Source: Planctomycetota bacterium (GTDB taxonomy: Bacteria > Planctomycetota > PUPC01 > DSUN01). From it: a DNA stretch of 30,151 bases. A model generated the notes under the pieces. That model saw nothing but the letters and a program-made list of their open reading frames with translations, did not search any database and was not told where the DNA came from. Location: positions 1 through 30,151 of the forward strand of contig VGYW01000044.1 in NCBI GenBank assembly GCA_016872875.1, written 5' to 3'. Position numbers and translations under genes: made by a program. This document shows, piece after piece, positions 23,677-30,151 of the stretch; the first letter of the stretch is position 1; every line of letters starts with the position of its first letter.

Positions 23677-26085
23677 ATGGCGGGTCGGCGTCTGGGAACG
23701 CTCTGGGTTGCTTTCGGGGCGGTTCTTGCGGCTGGGTCCCTGGCCATGCCGGCGGAACTGAAGGCGGGAGGACCAGGATTGCGGCTCGCGGAAGACGGGC
23801 GGACAGCCTACGCCATCACACTCGCGGCGGATGCATCGGCAGCGGAGAGGACCGCCGCCGCTGAGTTGGCGACCTACTTGAAAAAGAGCACCGGCGTGGA
23901 GTTCGCCACGGTGACGCCCGAGCAGGCCGCGGGCAAGCCGATGATCGCCATCGGCCCCGGCGCGGCCGGGGGCAAGCTGGACCTCAATGTGGGCAAGCTG
24001 GGGCCGGAGGAATGGCTCGTTCGCAGTTCGGGCCAGGACATCCTCCTCGTCGGTGGGCGACCACGCGGCACGCTCTACGGCGTCTACGAGTTCCTCGAAC
24101 GATATGTCGGCGTTCGGTTCCTTGATGCCCAGACGGAATTCGTCCCGAGCTGTACGGACCTGACCCTTCCGGCCGGCCTGGCGGTTCGGGCCAAGCCGGC
24201 CTTCTTCCGGCGCGAGATCCTCATGGTCACGCCCCACCAACCCAAACACGTCCTGTTTCAGGTTCGGCGGAAGCTCAATGCCTTCGGCAATGCCGCGGTG
24301 GCGGTCGCAGGGCCGGAACTGGGCTTCTGTGTGCTGTTCGGCAGCCCATACTCGACCCACACGCACCATCTGTACGCAAAGCACTTCCCGACAGACAAGC
24401 CGGACTACTTCGCGCTCACGGAGCAGGGCACGCGCACCGGTCCGGGGCCTGACGGGCAGGTCTGCATGTCACACCCCGAGGTGCGGAAGCTCTTCGCCGC
24501 CAGGATGCATGAGTTCATTCGACACGACCGCGAGCGGATCGCCAAGGCGGCAACCGGCGAGCCGTCCCCGTTCATCTACGACCTGACGCCGAACGACAAC
24601 GGCAACAAGTGCGTGTGCGACCGCTGCAACGCGCTCGCCGCGAAGTACGGGGCCTACAGCGGCGTCGTGCTCGAATTCACCAACGCGGTCGCCGAGGACA
24701 TCGCCAGAGACTACCCCGAACTCCTGGTGCAGACCGCCGCCTATACGTTCTACATGGACCCGCCGCGGGGGATCGTGCCGCGCGACAACGTCCTGATTCG
24801 GATGGCGCTGCTCGGCACCGAGTTCACCGCCGCGCCGCCTCGCGACACGCTCCGCAGCCTGCTGCACCCGCTCAACGCCAAGGCCCGCGAGACGCTCGAG
24901 GCGCGGGCCAAGGTCAGCAAGACGCTCGGCGTCCACGACTACTGGACCGCCTGGAACCAGCCCTTCCAGTGGCCCCACGCGAACGTCCACGGCCTGGCGC
25001 AGACGCTGCGGCTCTACCACCAGTTGGGCGTCCGCGACTACTTCGTCGAGGACGAGCTGATGGGGAGCCGGCTGCACACCTTCGTTGATCTTCAGTTCTA
25101 CCTAGCCAGCCGGCTCCTGGAGGACCCAGCGCAGGACGAGAAGCCGATCATCGCCGAGTTCATGAAGCTCTACTATGGAGCTGCGGCGCCCGCGATGACG
25201 CGGCTCCTGGACTACATTGAGAAGCGTCAGGAGGAAGAGCCCGGCATGCTCGCCTCGGTCGCACCATCGGCGAGGAAGTACTTCGACGCCCGCTTCTTCG
25301 TCGAGACGGACGCCCTGCTGCGGGAGGCAGAAGGCGCGGTCGCCGGCGACGCCAAGCGCCTGGCCGACATACGGCAGGAGCGTCTGGCCCTCGACGAGAC
25401 CATGCTCTATCTGTGGAACAAACTGAACCGGGACGGGCGGCTGCCCTTCCAGCGGCAGCAGCTCATGGAGCGGCTCCAGCAGAACTACGCGGCTGCGTAC
25501 CGCAAGTACGGCGGCTGGGGTTCCGAGAAAGCCGACGCGGACCGCCTGGAGTACCTGCGGAACATGCCACCCATCCCACCCCAGTTCGAGGGAAAGAAGA
25601 TCATTGACCTTTGCGGCCCCCAGTTGGACCTGCGTCAGGCGGGCGGCGGCATCGCGCGCCGCGCCGATGACCCAGACGCCACGCTCGGCAAGGCCTGGCG
25701 GCTCGACGGCACCATGCAGGGTCCGCCAGGTCGGCATGACAGGCCACCAGAACTCGGCTTGTATGACGACCGGTCCAAGCAACTCGTGACCAAGACCTTG
25801 GGCGTGGGCGACGTGCCGAAGGACGAGAAGTACCACCTCTACTGCGCGGGGCGAATCAAGGGCTCAGCGAATCTGCACTTCTGGGCACACCACAGTTGGC
25901 GGCTCTGTCAGAGACTGAGCCTGACCTACAACTCCGCGCTGCCCGGACAGGTGACGTACGAGGTCTACGCGTCCATGAAGTTCGAGGGGCCGGCTTACGT
26001 GCCCGGCTCCACGCGGACCAATGCCTGGTCCATTGACCGACTCATTCTGGTTGAGGTCGCTCCGCCGGGCGGGCAGAACCAGTGA
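23677..26085 (+). CDS. Secreted DUF4838 protein with GH67-type N-terminal domain
   Basis: An 802-aa protein with signal peptide (LGTLWVAFGAVLAAGSLAMP). Residues about 35-150 match the alpha-glucuronidase-type N-terminal domain (ERTAAAELATYLKKSTGVEF, RGTLYGVYEFLERYVGVRF). The DUF4838 core (about 160-440) includes YDLTPNDNGNKCVCDRCNAL, whose cysteines 312, 314 and 317 form the family's typical Cys cluster, and FTNAVAEDIARDYPELLVQT. Residues about 630-800 are a beta-sandwich, likely sugar-binding. GG-AGAG at 23662-23667 may serve as the ribosome binding site. DUF4838 proteins are widespread in PVC bacteria beside glycoside hydrolases. Relation to GH67 suggests action on uronic-acid-containing glycans, which is inference. 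Confidence 0.85.
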   Translation: MAGRRLGTLWVAFGAVLAAGSLAMPAELKAGGPGLRLAEDGRTAYAITLAADASAAERTAAAELATYLKKSTGVEFATVTPEQAAGKPMIAIGPGAAGGKLDLNVGKLGPEEWLVRSSGQDILLVGGRPRGTLYGVYEFLERYVGVRFLDAQTEFVPSCTDLTLPAGLAVRAKPAFFRREILMVTPHQPKHVLFQVRRKLNAFGNAAVAVAGPELGFCVLFGSPYSTHTHHLYAKHFPTDKPDYFALTEQGTRTGPGPDGQVCMSHPEVRKLFAARMHEFIRHDRERIAKAATGEPSPFIYDLTPNDNGNKCVCDRCNALAAKYGAYSGVVLEFTNAVAEDIARDYPELLVQTAAYTFYMDPPRGIVPRDNVLIRMALLGTEFTAAPPRDTLRSLLHPLNAKARETLEARAKVSKTLGVHDYWTAWNQPFQWPHANVHGLAQTLRLYHQLGVRDYFVEDELMGSRLHTFVDLQFYLASRLLEDPAQDEKPIIAEFMKLYYGAAAPAMTRLLDYIEKRQEEEPGMLASVAPSARKYFDARFFVETDALLREAEGAVAGDAKRLADIRQERLALDETMLYLWNKLNRDGRLPFQRQQLMERLQQNYAAAYRKYGGWGSEKADADRLEYLRNMPPIPPQFEGKKIIDLCGPQLDLRQAGGGIARRADDPDATLGKAWRLDGTMQGPPGRHDRPPELGLYDDRSKQLVTKTLGVGDVPKDEKYHLYCAGRIKGSANLHFWAHHSWRLCQRLSLTYNSALPGQVTYEVYASMKFEGPAYVPGSTRTNAWSIDRLILVEVAPPGGQNQ

Positions 26086-26116
26086 GCCATGGCCATCCCG
26101 CGCCTCCCTCATCGGG

Positions 26117-26557
26117 CTAGTGCAACGGCTTGCCCCTATCGTCCACGGGTTTGCCTGGGTCCATCTCGCCGCCGGCCTCTCGCACCTCGTCGGGCCAGAC
26201 TTTGCCTTCGCCCTCGACGAGCAGCAGCACGTGGAACCGCGCCGCCCAGTCGGGCACCGCCACTTCCTTCTCGAACGGCGTCCAGTCGGTGTCGTCCTGC
26301 ACATACTTCACCTGGTCAAAGTGGTTGCGCGTCCACCCCTGATCGAAGGACTGGACGGCGACGTTGACCTTGACCTTGCCGGCCGACCTGACGAAGCCCT
26401 TGAGGGTGAACGTTTCGCCGCCCTGAGCGGAGACCGTCTGGAAGGCCTGGCCGCTCTTGCCGCCCGTGACGGCGACACAGAGGGAGGCGGGGCCGACCTT
26501 GAAGACCGTGGTGTCGCGGTTCGGCTGGTCGCCCTTCTCGCGCAGGCGAGGGAATCC
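26117..26557 (-). pseudogene. C-terminal fragment of a carbohydrate-binding-domain protein
   Basis: Reading leftward from an in-frame TAG at 26558-26560, the minus strand encodes about 146 codons of protein-like sequence: GFPRLREKGDQPNRDTTVFK, CVAVTGGKSGQAFQTVSAQG, then FDQVKYVQDDTDWTPFEKEV and a stop at 26117-26119. The pattern (TLKGFVRSAGKVKVNVAVQS, followed by WTPFEKEVAVPDWAARFHVL) is that of CBM4/9-type jelly-roll domains at the ends of secreted hydrolases. The only possible starts (such as GTG 26311) lie inside the domain. I infer that the 5' part was deleted at about 26558. Confidence 0.65.
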
Positions 26558-26698
26558 CTACAAGGCATTTACACAGGCATCAGACGACTCGCGGACAACA
26601 CAGAGCAAGCCCTGCAAAAGCTAGACGAAGCGCGGAAAGGGCCCAGCGACGGCGCACCCTCCGGCCTTGTGCCCACGGCGAAGCGGATCCGGCCTTGA
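26546..26698 (+). pseudogene. C-terminal stub of an unknown plus-strand gene
   Basis: The frame ends SLQGIYTGIRRLADNTEQA, LQKLDEARKGPSDGAP and stops at 26696-26698. The stretch looks like an amphipathic helix and is followed 13 bases later by a good terminator, which suggests a genuine gene end. The sequence left of about 26550 is occupied by the opposite-strand CBM fragment, so the N-terminal part is missing. The family is unknown. Confidence 0.35.
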
Positions 26699-26711
26699 GC
26701 CTGCCGAATCG

Positions 26712-26742
26712 GGAGCCGGTCTGCGATTGGGCCGGCTCCTTT
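26712..26742 (+). terminator. Rho-independent terminator-like hairpin
   Basis: GGAGCCGG (26712-26719) pairs perfectly with CCGGCTCC (26732-26739), followed by TTT (26740-26742). It sits 13 bases after the plus-strand stub's stop. Confidence 0.55.
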
Positions 26743-27405
26743 CCTCCTGAAGTGGATCAAGCCCCATACCATCACCTCTAGGCGCACGTCGATCGACCCT
26801 GTGCCTTCCCAAACAGACCCAACTTCTCTACTTCGACGGCTTCCTCGACTGTACACAACCCCCATCTCACCCTGTTCCAAGATGCCGACCACACGATACC
26901 GGTCGGCCAGTGTCCCAGGAAAGTCGGTATGTCGTTGGTACTCCCTGGCTGGCCCGACGTCCGGTGCTCTCCTATCTCTGCTCGCGGGGCCCGGCAGAAC
27001 AGCGCACGACATCATCAGACACATTCCAGCCGCGGCATCCAAGCGGCCCGTCGCCCCGCCTCTCGACGCCGGTGAGTTGTGGTTCGCGCAGTCCATCCGG
27101 CGGGCGACCTGCGGCCAGAACACCCTGAGTGGTGACGAGTGCGAGCTAACGGTGATGGTACGGGAACCCGCGACGGGACAGTCGTATAGCGACCATCATA
27201 GGACACTCAAGCCCCCTCCCGTCTTTGGAAATCCAGGACTTACGACGTCCCCCAAGGAGGCCCCGAACCCACTTTATATTCAACTCAGCGTACTCTGGGG
27301 TAGCTCCGGGGGCGAGCGATGGGTGCCGCAGCTCTCACCGCAGGAGTGAGCGCTTTATAAACCCCTGCCGCCAAGTACCGATCGGTGTCTGCCTGGAGCA
27401 GAGCC
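26743..27405. other. Intergenic stretch with decayed sequence, no intact gene
   Basis: About 660 bases with no convincing full gene on either strand. The only recognisable coding trace is a kinase-like segment on the minus strand (separate entry). A TATAAA at 27356-27361, about 60 bases before the zinc-ribbon ORF, could be a -10 element, but no -35 box accompanies it. Confidence 0.5.
26845..26935 (-). pseudogene. Remnant of a Hanks-type Ser/Thr kinase N-lobe
   Basis: The minus strand reads GTLADRYRVVGILEQGEMGV followed by VYS. Functional bacterial kinases of this type have ADRYRVVGxLGxGGMGxVY here, the glycine-rich ATP loop. Two of the loop glycines are replaced by Glu (LEQGEMG), and after VYS the frame loses all resemblance: there is no VAIK lysine or HRD motif. 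The open frame spans 26569-27123, but only this piece is recognisable. Kinases of this type are abundant in Planctomycetota. Decay is inferred. Confidence 0.5.
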
Positions 27406-27420
27406 AAGGAGGTGAAGGAT

Positions 27421-27588
27421 ATGACATGCCCAAAGCTCCGCGGTTCGGACATGCGGAATGAGGCTGGAGAAATGGTGTGTCCGAGATGCCGCAGTAGGGA
27501 CATCCTGGTGGAGGGAATCGCGTGCGGCGTGCCGACAAGCGAGTGCTACTGCAACCAGTGCGGATTCGAGTGGGTCACCGACGACTAA
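27421..27588 (+). CDS. Small zinc-ribbon protein, 55 aa
   Basis: ATG 27421 has a near-perfect ribosome binding site (AAGGAGGTGA at 27406-27415). The protein has CPRC (residues 20-23) and CNQC (44-47) with 20 residues between the knuckles, plus extra Cys at 3, 35 and 42, and ends GFEWVTDD. This is the zinc-ribbon pattern of small nucleic-acid-associated proteins. The N-terminal CPKLRGSDMR looks like a degraded copy of the CPRCRSRDI segment, suggesting an ancient duplication. It differs in spacing from the microORFs near 12 kb. Function unknown. Confidence 0.7.
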   Translation: MTCPKLRGSDMRNEAGEMVCPRCRSRDILVEGIACGVPTSECYCNQCGFEWVTDD

Positions 27589-27712
27589 GGGCCAACCGGA
27601 GAGGTGACCAATCAGGTTCTCGAGGTGGCAGGACCTTTCGGTTGCCAGAGCCCGGTGCTCGGCCCGGCCTCAGTCCGACTCCGCCGTGGCCCGGCGCGAC
27701 AACCACAGAAGC

Positions 27713-27737
27713 CGGGGACGCTGCAGAGGCGTCCCCG
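27713..27737. repeat. REP-like hairpin
   Basis: CGGGGACGC (27713-27721) and GCGTCCCCG (27729-27737) form a perfect 9-bp stem with a 7-base loop. It may terminate the zinc-ribbon transcript or be a dispersed palindromic element; no U-tract follows immediately, though CTATTTCTTT lies 5 bases on. Confidence 0.5.
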
Positions 27738-27790
27738 ACACCTATTTCTTTGCTTGACAGACAGGCATGGCCGGTCGTGCCCGCTCGTTC

Positions 27791-27818
27791 TTGATCCCCT
27801 GGGAGGTTCCTGTACAAT
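27791..27818 (+). promoter_or_regulatory. Sigma70-type promoter upstream of the DUF3883 stub and AlbA_2 gene
   Basis: TTGATC (27791-27796) and TACAAT (27813-27818) are 16 bases apart, with 4 of 6 and 5 of 6 matches. Transcription would start near 27825, only about 12 bases before GTG 27837, so the stub would have almost no leader. Confidence 0.5.
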
Positions 27819-27836
27819 GCTGTCCGTCGGGACGGT

Positions 27837-28082
27837 GTGAGCGGCACCATCGTCCTGACGCCCAACGAGAAGCGCGTCGCCGAGGACCGCCCTGACTGCT
27901 ACTGGCTCTATGTCGTCACCCACTGCGACACGGCGCCTCGCCTCCAGGAGCCTATCCGCAACCCCGCTCGCTTCCCCGGGCACGAGGTCAGGAAGGTGGA
28001 CCACTACTACTTGTCTGTCGAGGCGGCAACGGATACGATGCACGTCAGCGAGGACCGGGCGCGCTACGGGAGTTCAGAATGA
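27837..28082 (+). pseudogene. C-terminal DUF3883 stub, possibly still expressed
   Basis: The 81-codon frame reads SGTIVLTPNEKRVAEDRPDC and then YWLYVVTHCDTAPRLQEPIR, the C-terminal signature of DUF3883 domains (VLTPNEW-x-KA, YWLYVV, x-P-x-L-x-x-I-x-NP). In full proteins this domain closes large helicase or restriction-type defence proteins; here the preceding part is absent and the only start is GTG 27837. A good promoter lies just upstream and the stop overlaps the next gene (ATGA at 28079), so it may still serve as a translated leader. I call it a remnant; a functional 81-aa protein is the alternative. Confidence 0.6.
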
Positions 28083-29779
28083 CGCCAGAGCAGCTTCAGG
28101 CTCTCATCACAGTGGGCGAAACGCTCGCAGTCGAGTTCAAGGGCGAGGAGCAGGCGCCGCTCCCCGACCGCGAACTCGTCGAGACCGTCGTCTGCCTCGC
28201 CAATCGGCCGGGAAACGAACCGGGATGGCTCTTCGTTGGCGTCGAGGACGATGGCCGTGTGACGGGCGCGCGCCCACGCCACGAGGCCGGCATCACCGAC
28301 ACACGCCGCGTCCAGGCTCTCATCGCCAACCGCACCAGGCCGTCCCTCACGGTCCGCGCCGAGCTGCTTGCCGTTCGAGGTTGCCAAGTTCTCGCCATCG
28401 AGGTGCCCCCCTCGACCCTGCCCCTCGGCACGGCGGACGGCCACTACCTCCGCCGGGCGATCGGCGGCCGCGGAAAGCCCGAATGCGTCCCCTTCCACTT
28501 CCACGAGATGCTCGCCCGCCAAGCGGACCGCGGGGCGCTCGACTACTCGGCCCTCGTTGTGCCCGAGGCCGGCTGGGACGCCCTCGACCCGCTCGAGTTC
28601 GAGCGCTACCGCCGCACCATCCGCGAGAGCCAGGGCACGGGCGACCAGGCGCTCCTGGACCTCCCCGACGTTGAGCTTGCCAAGGCACTCGGGGGCGTCG
28701 AAGCTGACCGCGAGGTCCGCGGCATCCGCGTCCTCGGCTTGCTCCTGTTCGGGCGAGAGGACGCCCTCCGCCGCTTCCTCCCTACCCACGAGGTCGCTTT
28801 CCAAGTCCTTGTAGGGACGAGCATCGAGGTCAACGAGTTCTACCGCTGGCCCCTCCTGCGGGTCATGGAGGACATCCTCCTTCGCTTCCGCGCCCGCAAC
28901 CGCGAGAAGGAGTTGATGGACGGCCTGTTCCGCATCGGTGTGCCCGACTACCCCGAGCGGGCCTTCCGCGAAGGCGTGGCCAATGCTCTCATCCACCGCG
29001 ACTACACCCGCCTCGGCGCCGTCCACATCCAGTGGCACCCTGACCGCATCGAGGTCTCCAACCCCGGCGGCTTCCCCGAAGGCGTCCGCCTCGACAACCT
29101 CCTTGTGACCCCTCCGCGCCCGCGCAACCCCCTCCTTGCCGACGCGTTCAAGCGCGCCGGCATCGTCGAGCGGACGGCGCGCGGCATAGACACGATCTTC
29201 TACGAGCAGCTCCGCAGCGGCCGCCCAGCGCCCTCCTACGAGCGCAGCTCACCTACCGATGTTGTCCTCGTCCTCCCCGGCGGAGAGGCCAACCTTGAAT
29301 TCGTCCGTCTTGTGGTCGAGGAGGGCCGAGCGGGCAGACCGACCGGCGTAGACGGGCTTCTCCTGCTGAACCATCTCTGGCTGGAACGCCAGCTGACCAC
29401 CGCCCAGGCTTCGGAGGTGACACAGAAACCCGAGGCCGAGGCCCGCACGAGGCTCCAGGCCCTGGTCGAAGCGGGTCTGGTGGAGGCGCGGGGCGGCGGA
29501 AAGGGGCGAGCGTACCATCTCGCAGCAGCCATCTACCGGCGTCTTGGCGAGGAAAGCGCTTATGTCCGGCAACGCGGCTTCGAGCCCATCCAACGGGAGC
29601 AGATGGTCATTCAGTTCGTCAAGAGGCACGGGACTATCTCGCGGGCCGAGGCCGCCGAGCTCTGCAAAGCGTCCCCACTGCAAGCGTATCGCCTGCTGCA
29701 AAGGCTTGTGAACAAAGGAGTTCTAGAGCCCACAGGGCCTAAGGGCCGCGGCGTCCGATACCAGAAACGCGCACGGTAA
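28079..29779 (+). CDS. AlbA_2 (Schlafen-type) / RecG-C-like ATPase-fold protein with C-terminal winged helices
   Basis: A 566-aa protein. Residues about 5-150 are the AlbA_2 domain (GETLAVEFKGEEQ, GWLFVGVEDDGRVTG, YLRRAIGGRGKPE). Residues about 293-392 match the HATPase_c_4 or RecG-C-like domain: FREGVANALIHRDYTRLGAV, DRIEVSNPGGFPEGV, NPLLADAFKRAGIVERTARG. Two winged-helix segments follow (about 405-475 and 500-560: QFVKRHGTISRAEAAELCKA, LLQRLVNKGVLEPTG). This full-length architecture is common in putative transcriptional regulators annotated as ATP-binding or RecG-like; it is not the RecG helicase. ATG 28079 overlaps the DUF3883 stub's stop. Some relatives lie in defence islands, but no intact partner is visible here. 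Confidence 0.88.
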   Translation: MTPEQLQALITVGETLAVEFKGEEQAPLPDRELVETVVCLANRPGNEPGWLFVGVEDDGRVTGARPRHEAGITDTRRVQALIANRTRPSLTVRAELLAVRGCQVLAIEVPPSTLPLGTADGHYLRRAIGGRGKPECVPFHFHEMLARQADRGALDYSALVVPEAGWDALDPLEFERYRRTIRESQGTGDQALLDLPDVELAKALGGVEADREVRGIRVLGLLLFGREDALRRFLPTHEVAFQVLVGTSIEVNEFYRWPLLRVMEDILLRFRARNREKELMDGLFRIGVPDYPERAFREGVANALIHRDYTRLGAVHIQWHPDRIEVSNPGGFPEGVRLDNLLVTPPRPRNPLLADAFKRAGIVERTARGIDTIFYEQLRSGRPAPSYERSSPTDVVLVLPGGEANLEFVRLVVEEGRAGRPTGVDGLLLLNHLWLERQLTTAQASEVTQKPEAEARTRLQALVEAGLVEARGGGKGRAYHLAAAIYRRLGEESAYVRQRGFEPIQREQMVIQFVKRHGTISRAEAAELCKASPLQAYRLLQRLVNKGVLEPTGPKGRGVRYQKRAR

Positions 29780-29830
29780 CGCGCAGTGCGCGTTTCCCGA
29801 ATGCGCGCTGCGCGTTTCTGGGCGCGCATT
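29762..29830. repeat. Cluster of overlapping inverted repeats built on GCGCGTTTC, likely terminator
   Basis: CAGAAACGCGCA (29762-29773) is a perfect inverted copy of TGCGCGTTTCTG (29809-29820). GAAACGCGCAC (29764-29774) also pairs perfectly with GTGCGCGTTTC (29786-29796), and AATGCGCGC (29800-29808) with GCGCGCATT (29822-29830). The alternatives compete. The cluster straddles the AlbA_2 gene's stop codon (29777-29779), so its first arm is coding. Termination is likely; no long U-tract is present. Confidence 0.6.
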
Positions 29831-29841
29831 GCGTGTGTCAC

Positions 29842-30016
29842 GGGTCACTTTCGATCTGGCCGCTGAGGGTCACTTCAGACTAGGCCACCTCAAACACGCC
29901 CCCACGCAAGCCCAGTGTTTTCCGCAAACTGCCCTCGCCCAGGCAACTGGCGGGCTGTTTGCAGACAAACAGTGGGCGATCCAGGTGCCCGGAGGTGGTA
30001 CAGTCCGAAGTGACCC
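29842..30016. mobile_element. Palindromic MITE-like element, possibly fused ends of an IS21-type insertion sequence
   Basis: GGGTCACTT occurs at 29842-29850 and 29867-29875 (25-base period) and inverted (AAGTGACCC) at 30008-30016. The outer 25 bases of 29867-30016 are inverted repeats with about 21 matches. The centre is a second two-part stem: 29910-29920 with 29967-29977 (10 of 11) and 29924-29934 with 29952-29962 (10 of 11). There is no transposase gene. Repeated end motifs of this kind, with GGCC 7-8 bases further in, are typical of IS21-family termini; that assignment is inference. Confidence 0.5.
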
Positions 30017-30151
30017 CGGCCGGCCTAGCCCAGCTTCCGCAGTCGGGACGATTTTGACTGCTTTCTGAAGTTCTTTCCGGTCGTAAGTGATTGGCACTGT
30101 TGAGGGGCGTGTCTGGAAAGGCCGTGTAGTGCCAACCTACCCTCTTGAGAT
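30017..30151. repeat. Non-coding window end with short inverted repeat
   Basis: TTGGCACT (30091-30098) and AGTGCCAA (30128-30135) are perfect inverted copies with a 29-base loop. No gene is supported before the window edge. Confidence 0.35.

Noticed and set aside
26021..26698. A single 225-codon plus-strand gene
   Set aside because: The first two thirds are antisense to a clear CBM-like fragment; only the last 45 or so codons look like a gene end, so I listed just that part.
26569..27123. A full 184-codon minus-strand protein containing the kinase motif
   Set aside because: Only about 25 residues resemble a kinase; both flanks are Arg/Gly/Ser-rich noise and no catalytic motifs follow.
29870..30097. 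75-codon minus-strand frame starting MPITYDRKELQKAVK
   Set aside because: Most of it lies within the palindromic element and has no supported ribosome binding site or domain.
1..30151. CRISPR arrays, tRNA or rRNA genes and SusC/SusD-type uptake genes
   Set aside because: I looked for regularly spaced direct repeats, conserved RNA motifs and TonB-type receptor sequences and saw none. The 25-base direct repeat at 29842-29875 has only two units.

Overview
The window is GC-rich DNA whose long genes almost all encode large secreted or lipoprotein carbohydrate-active proteins. The family mix is GH123-like DUF4091 and DUF6067-type proteins, DUF4838, YetA/PcRGLX-type, a GH99-like protein, and a pectate lyase with a LamG tail and a calcium-repeat end. 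Together with the absence of SusC/SusD genes, this points to a Planctomycetota-like member of the PVC group or a close neighbour. That placement is inferred from gene content; no rRNA gene is present.

Layout. At 1-5426 (+) lie a pectate lyase (cut by the window edge), a GH99-like hydrolase, a GH123-like/DUF4091 protein and a frameshifted fourth gene, the last two junctions being ATGA overlaps. At 5501-11586 (-) a good sigma70-like promoter drives two ATGA-coupled lipoproteins: a GH42-like protein and an FnIII plus barrel glycosidase. At 11701-12135 (+), divergent from that operon, are three consecutive reading frames of 37-41 codons. The second and third are paralogous four-cysteine zinc ribbons. 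They are preceded by two overlapping, mutually exclusive hairpins ending at the Shine-Dalgarno of the first frame. At 12236-19014 (-) are two related GH123-N/DUF6067-like proteins, one with a tandemly duplicated C-terminal module. At 19444-26085 (+) are a promoter, a PcRGLX/YetA-like putative rhamnogalacturonan lyase, an XRE-type regulator overlapping a small partner, and a DUF4838 protein.

From 26086 to the end the character changes. This part holds truncated gene ends (a carbohydrate-binding fragment, a C-terminal stub with a terminator, a kinase P-loop remnant and a DUF3883 stub), a small zinc ribbon, one intact AlbA_2/RecG-C-like regulator, a cluster of GCGCGTTTC hairpins and a 150-bp palindromic element that looks like the fused ends of an insertion sequence. 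I read it as an accessory, rearranged segment.

How it fits together: the intact large genes look like a plant or algal acidic-polysaccharide (pectin-type) degradation locus made of families whose exact substrates are mostly unknown. The most unusual structure is the microprotein operon at 11701-12135 with its switch-like leader, placed between two glycosidase operons.
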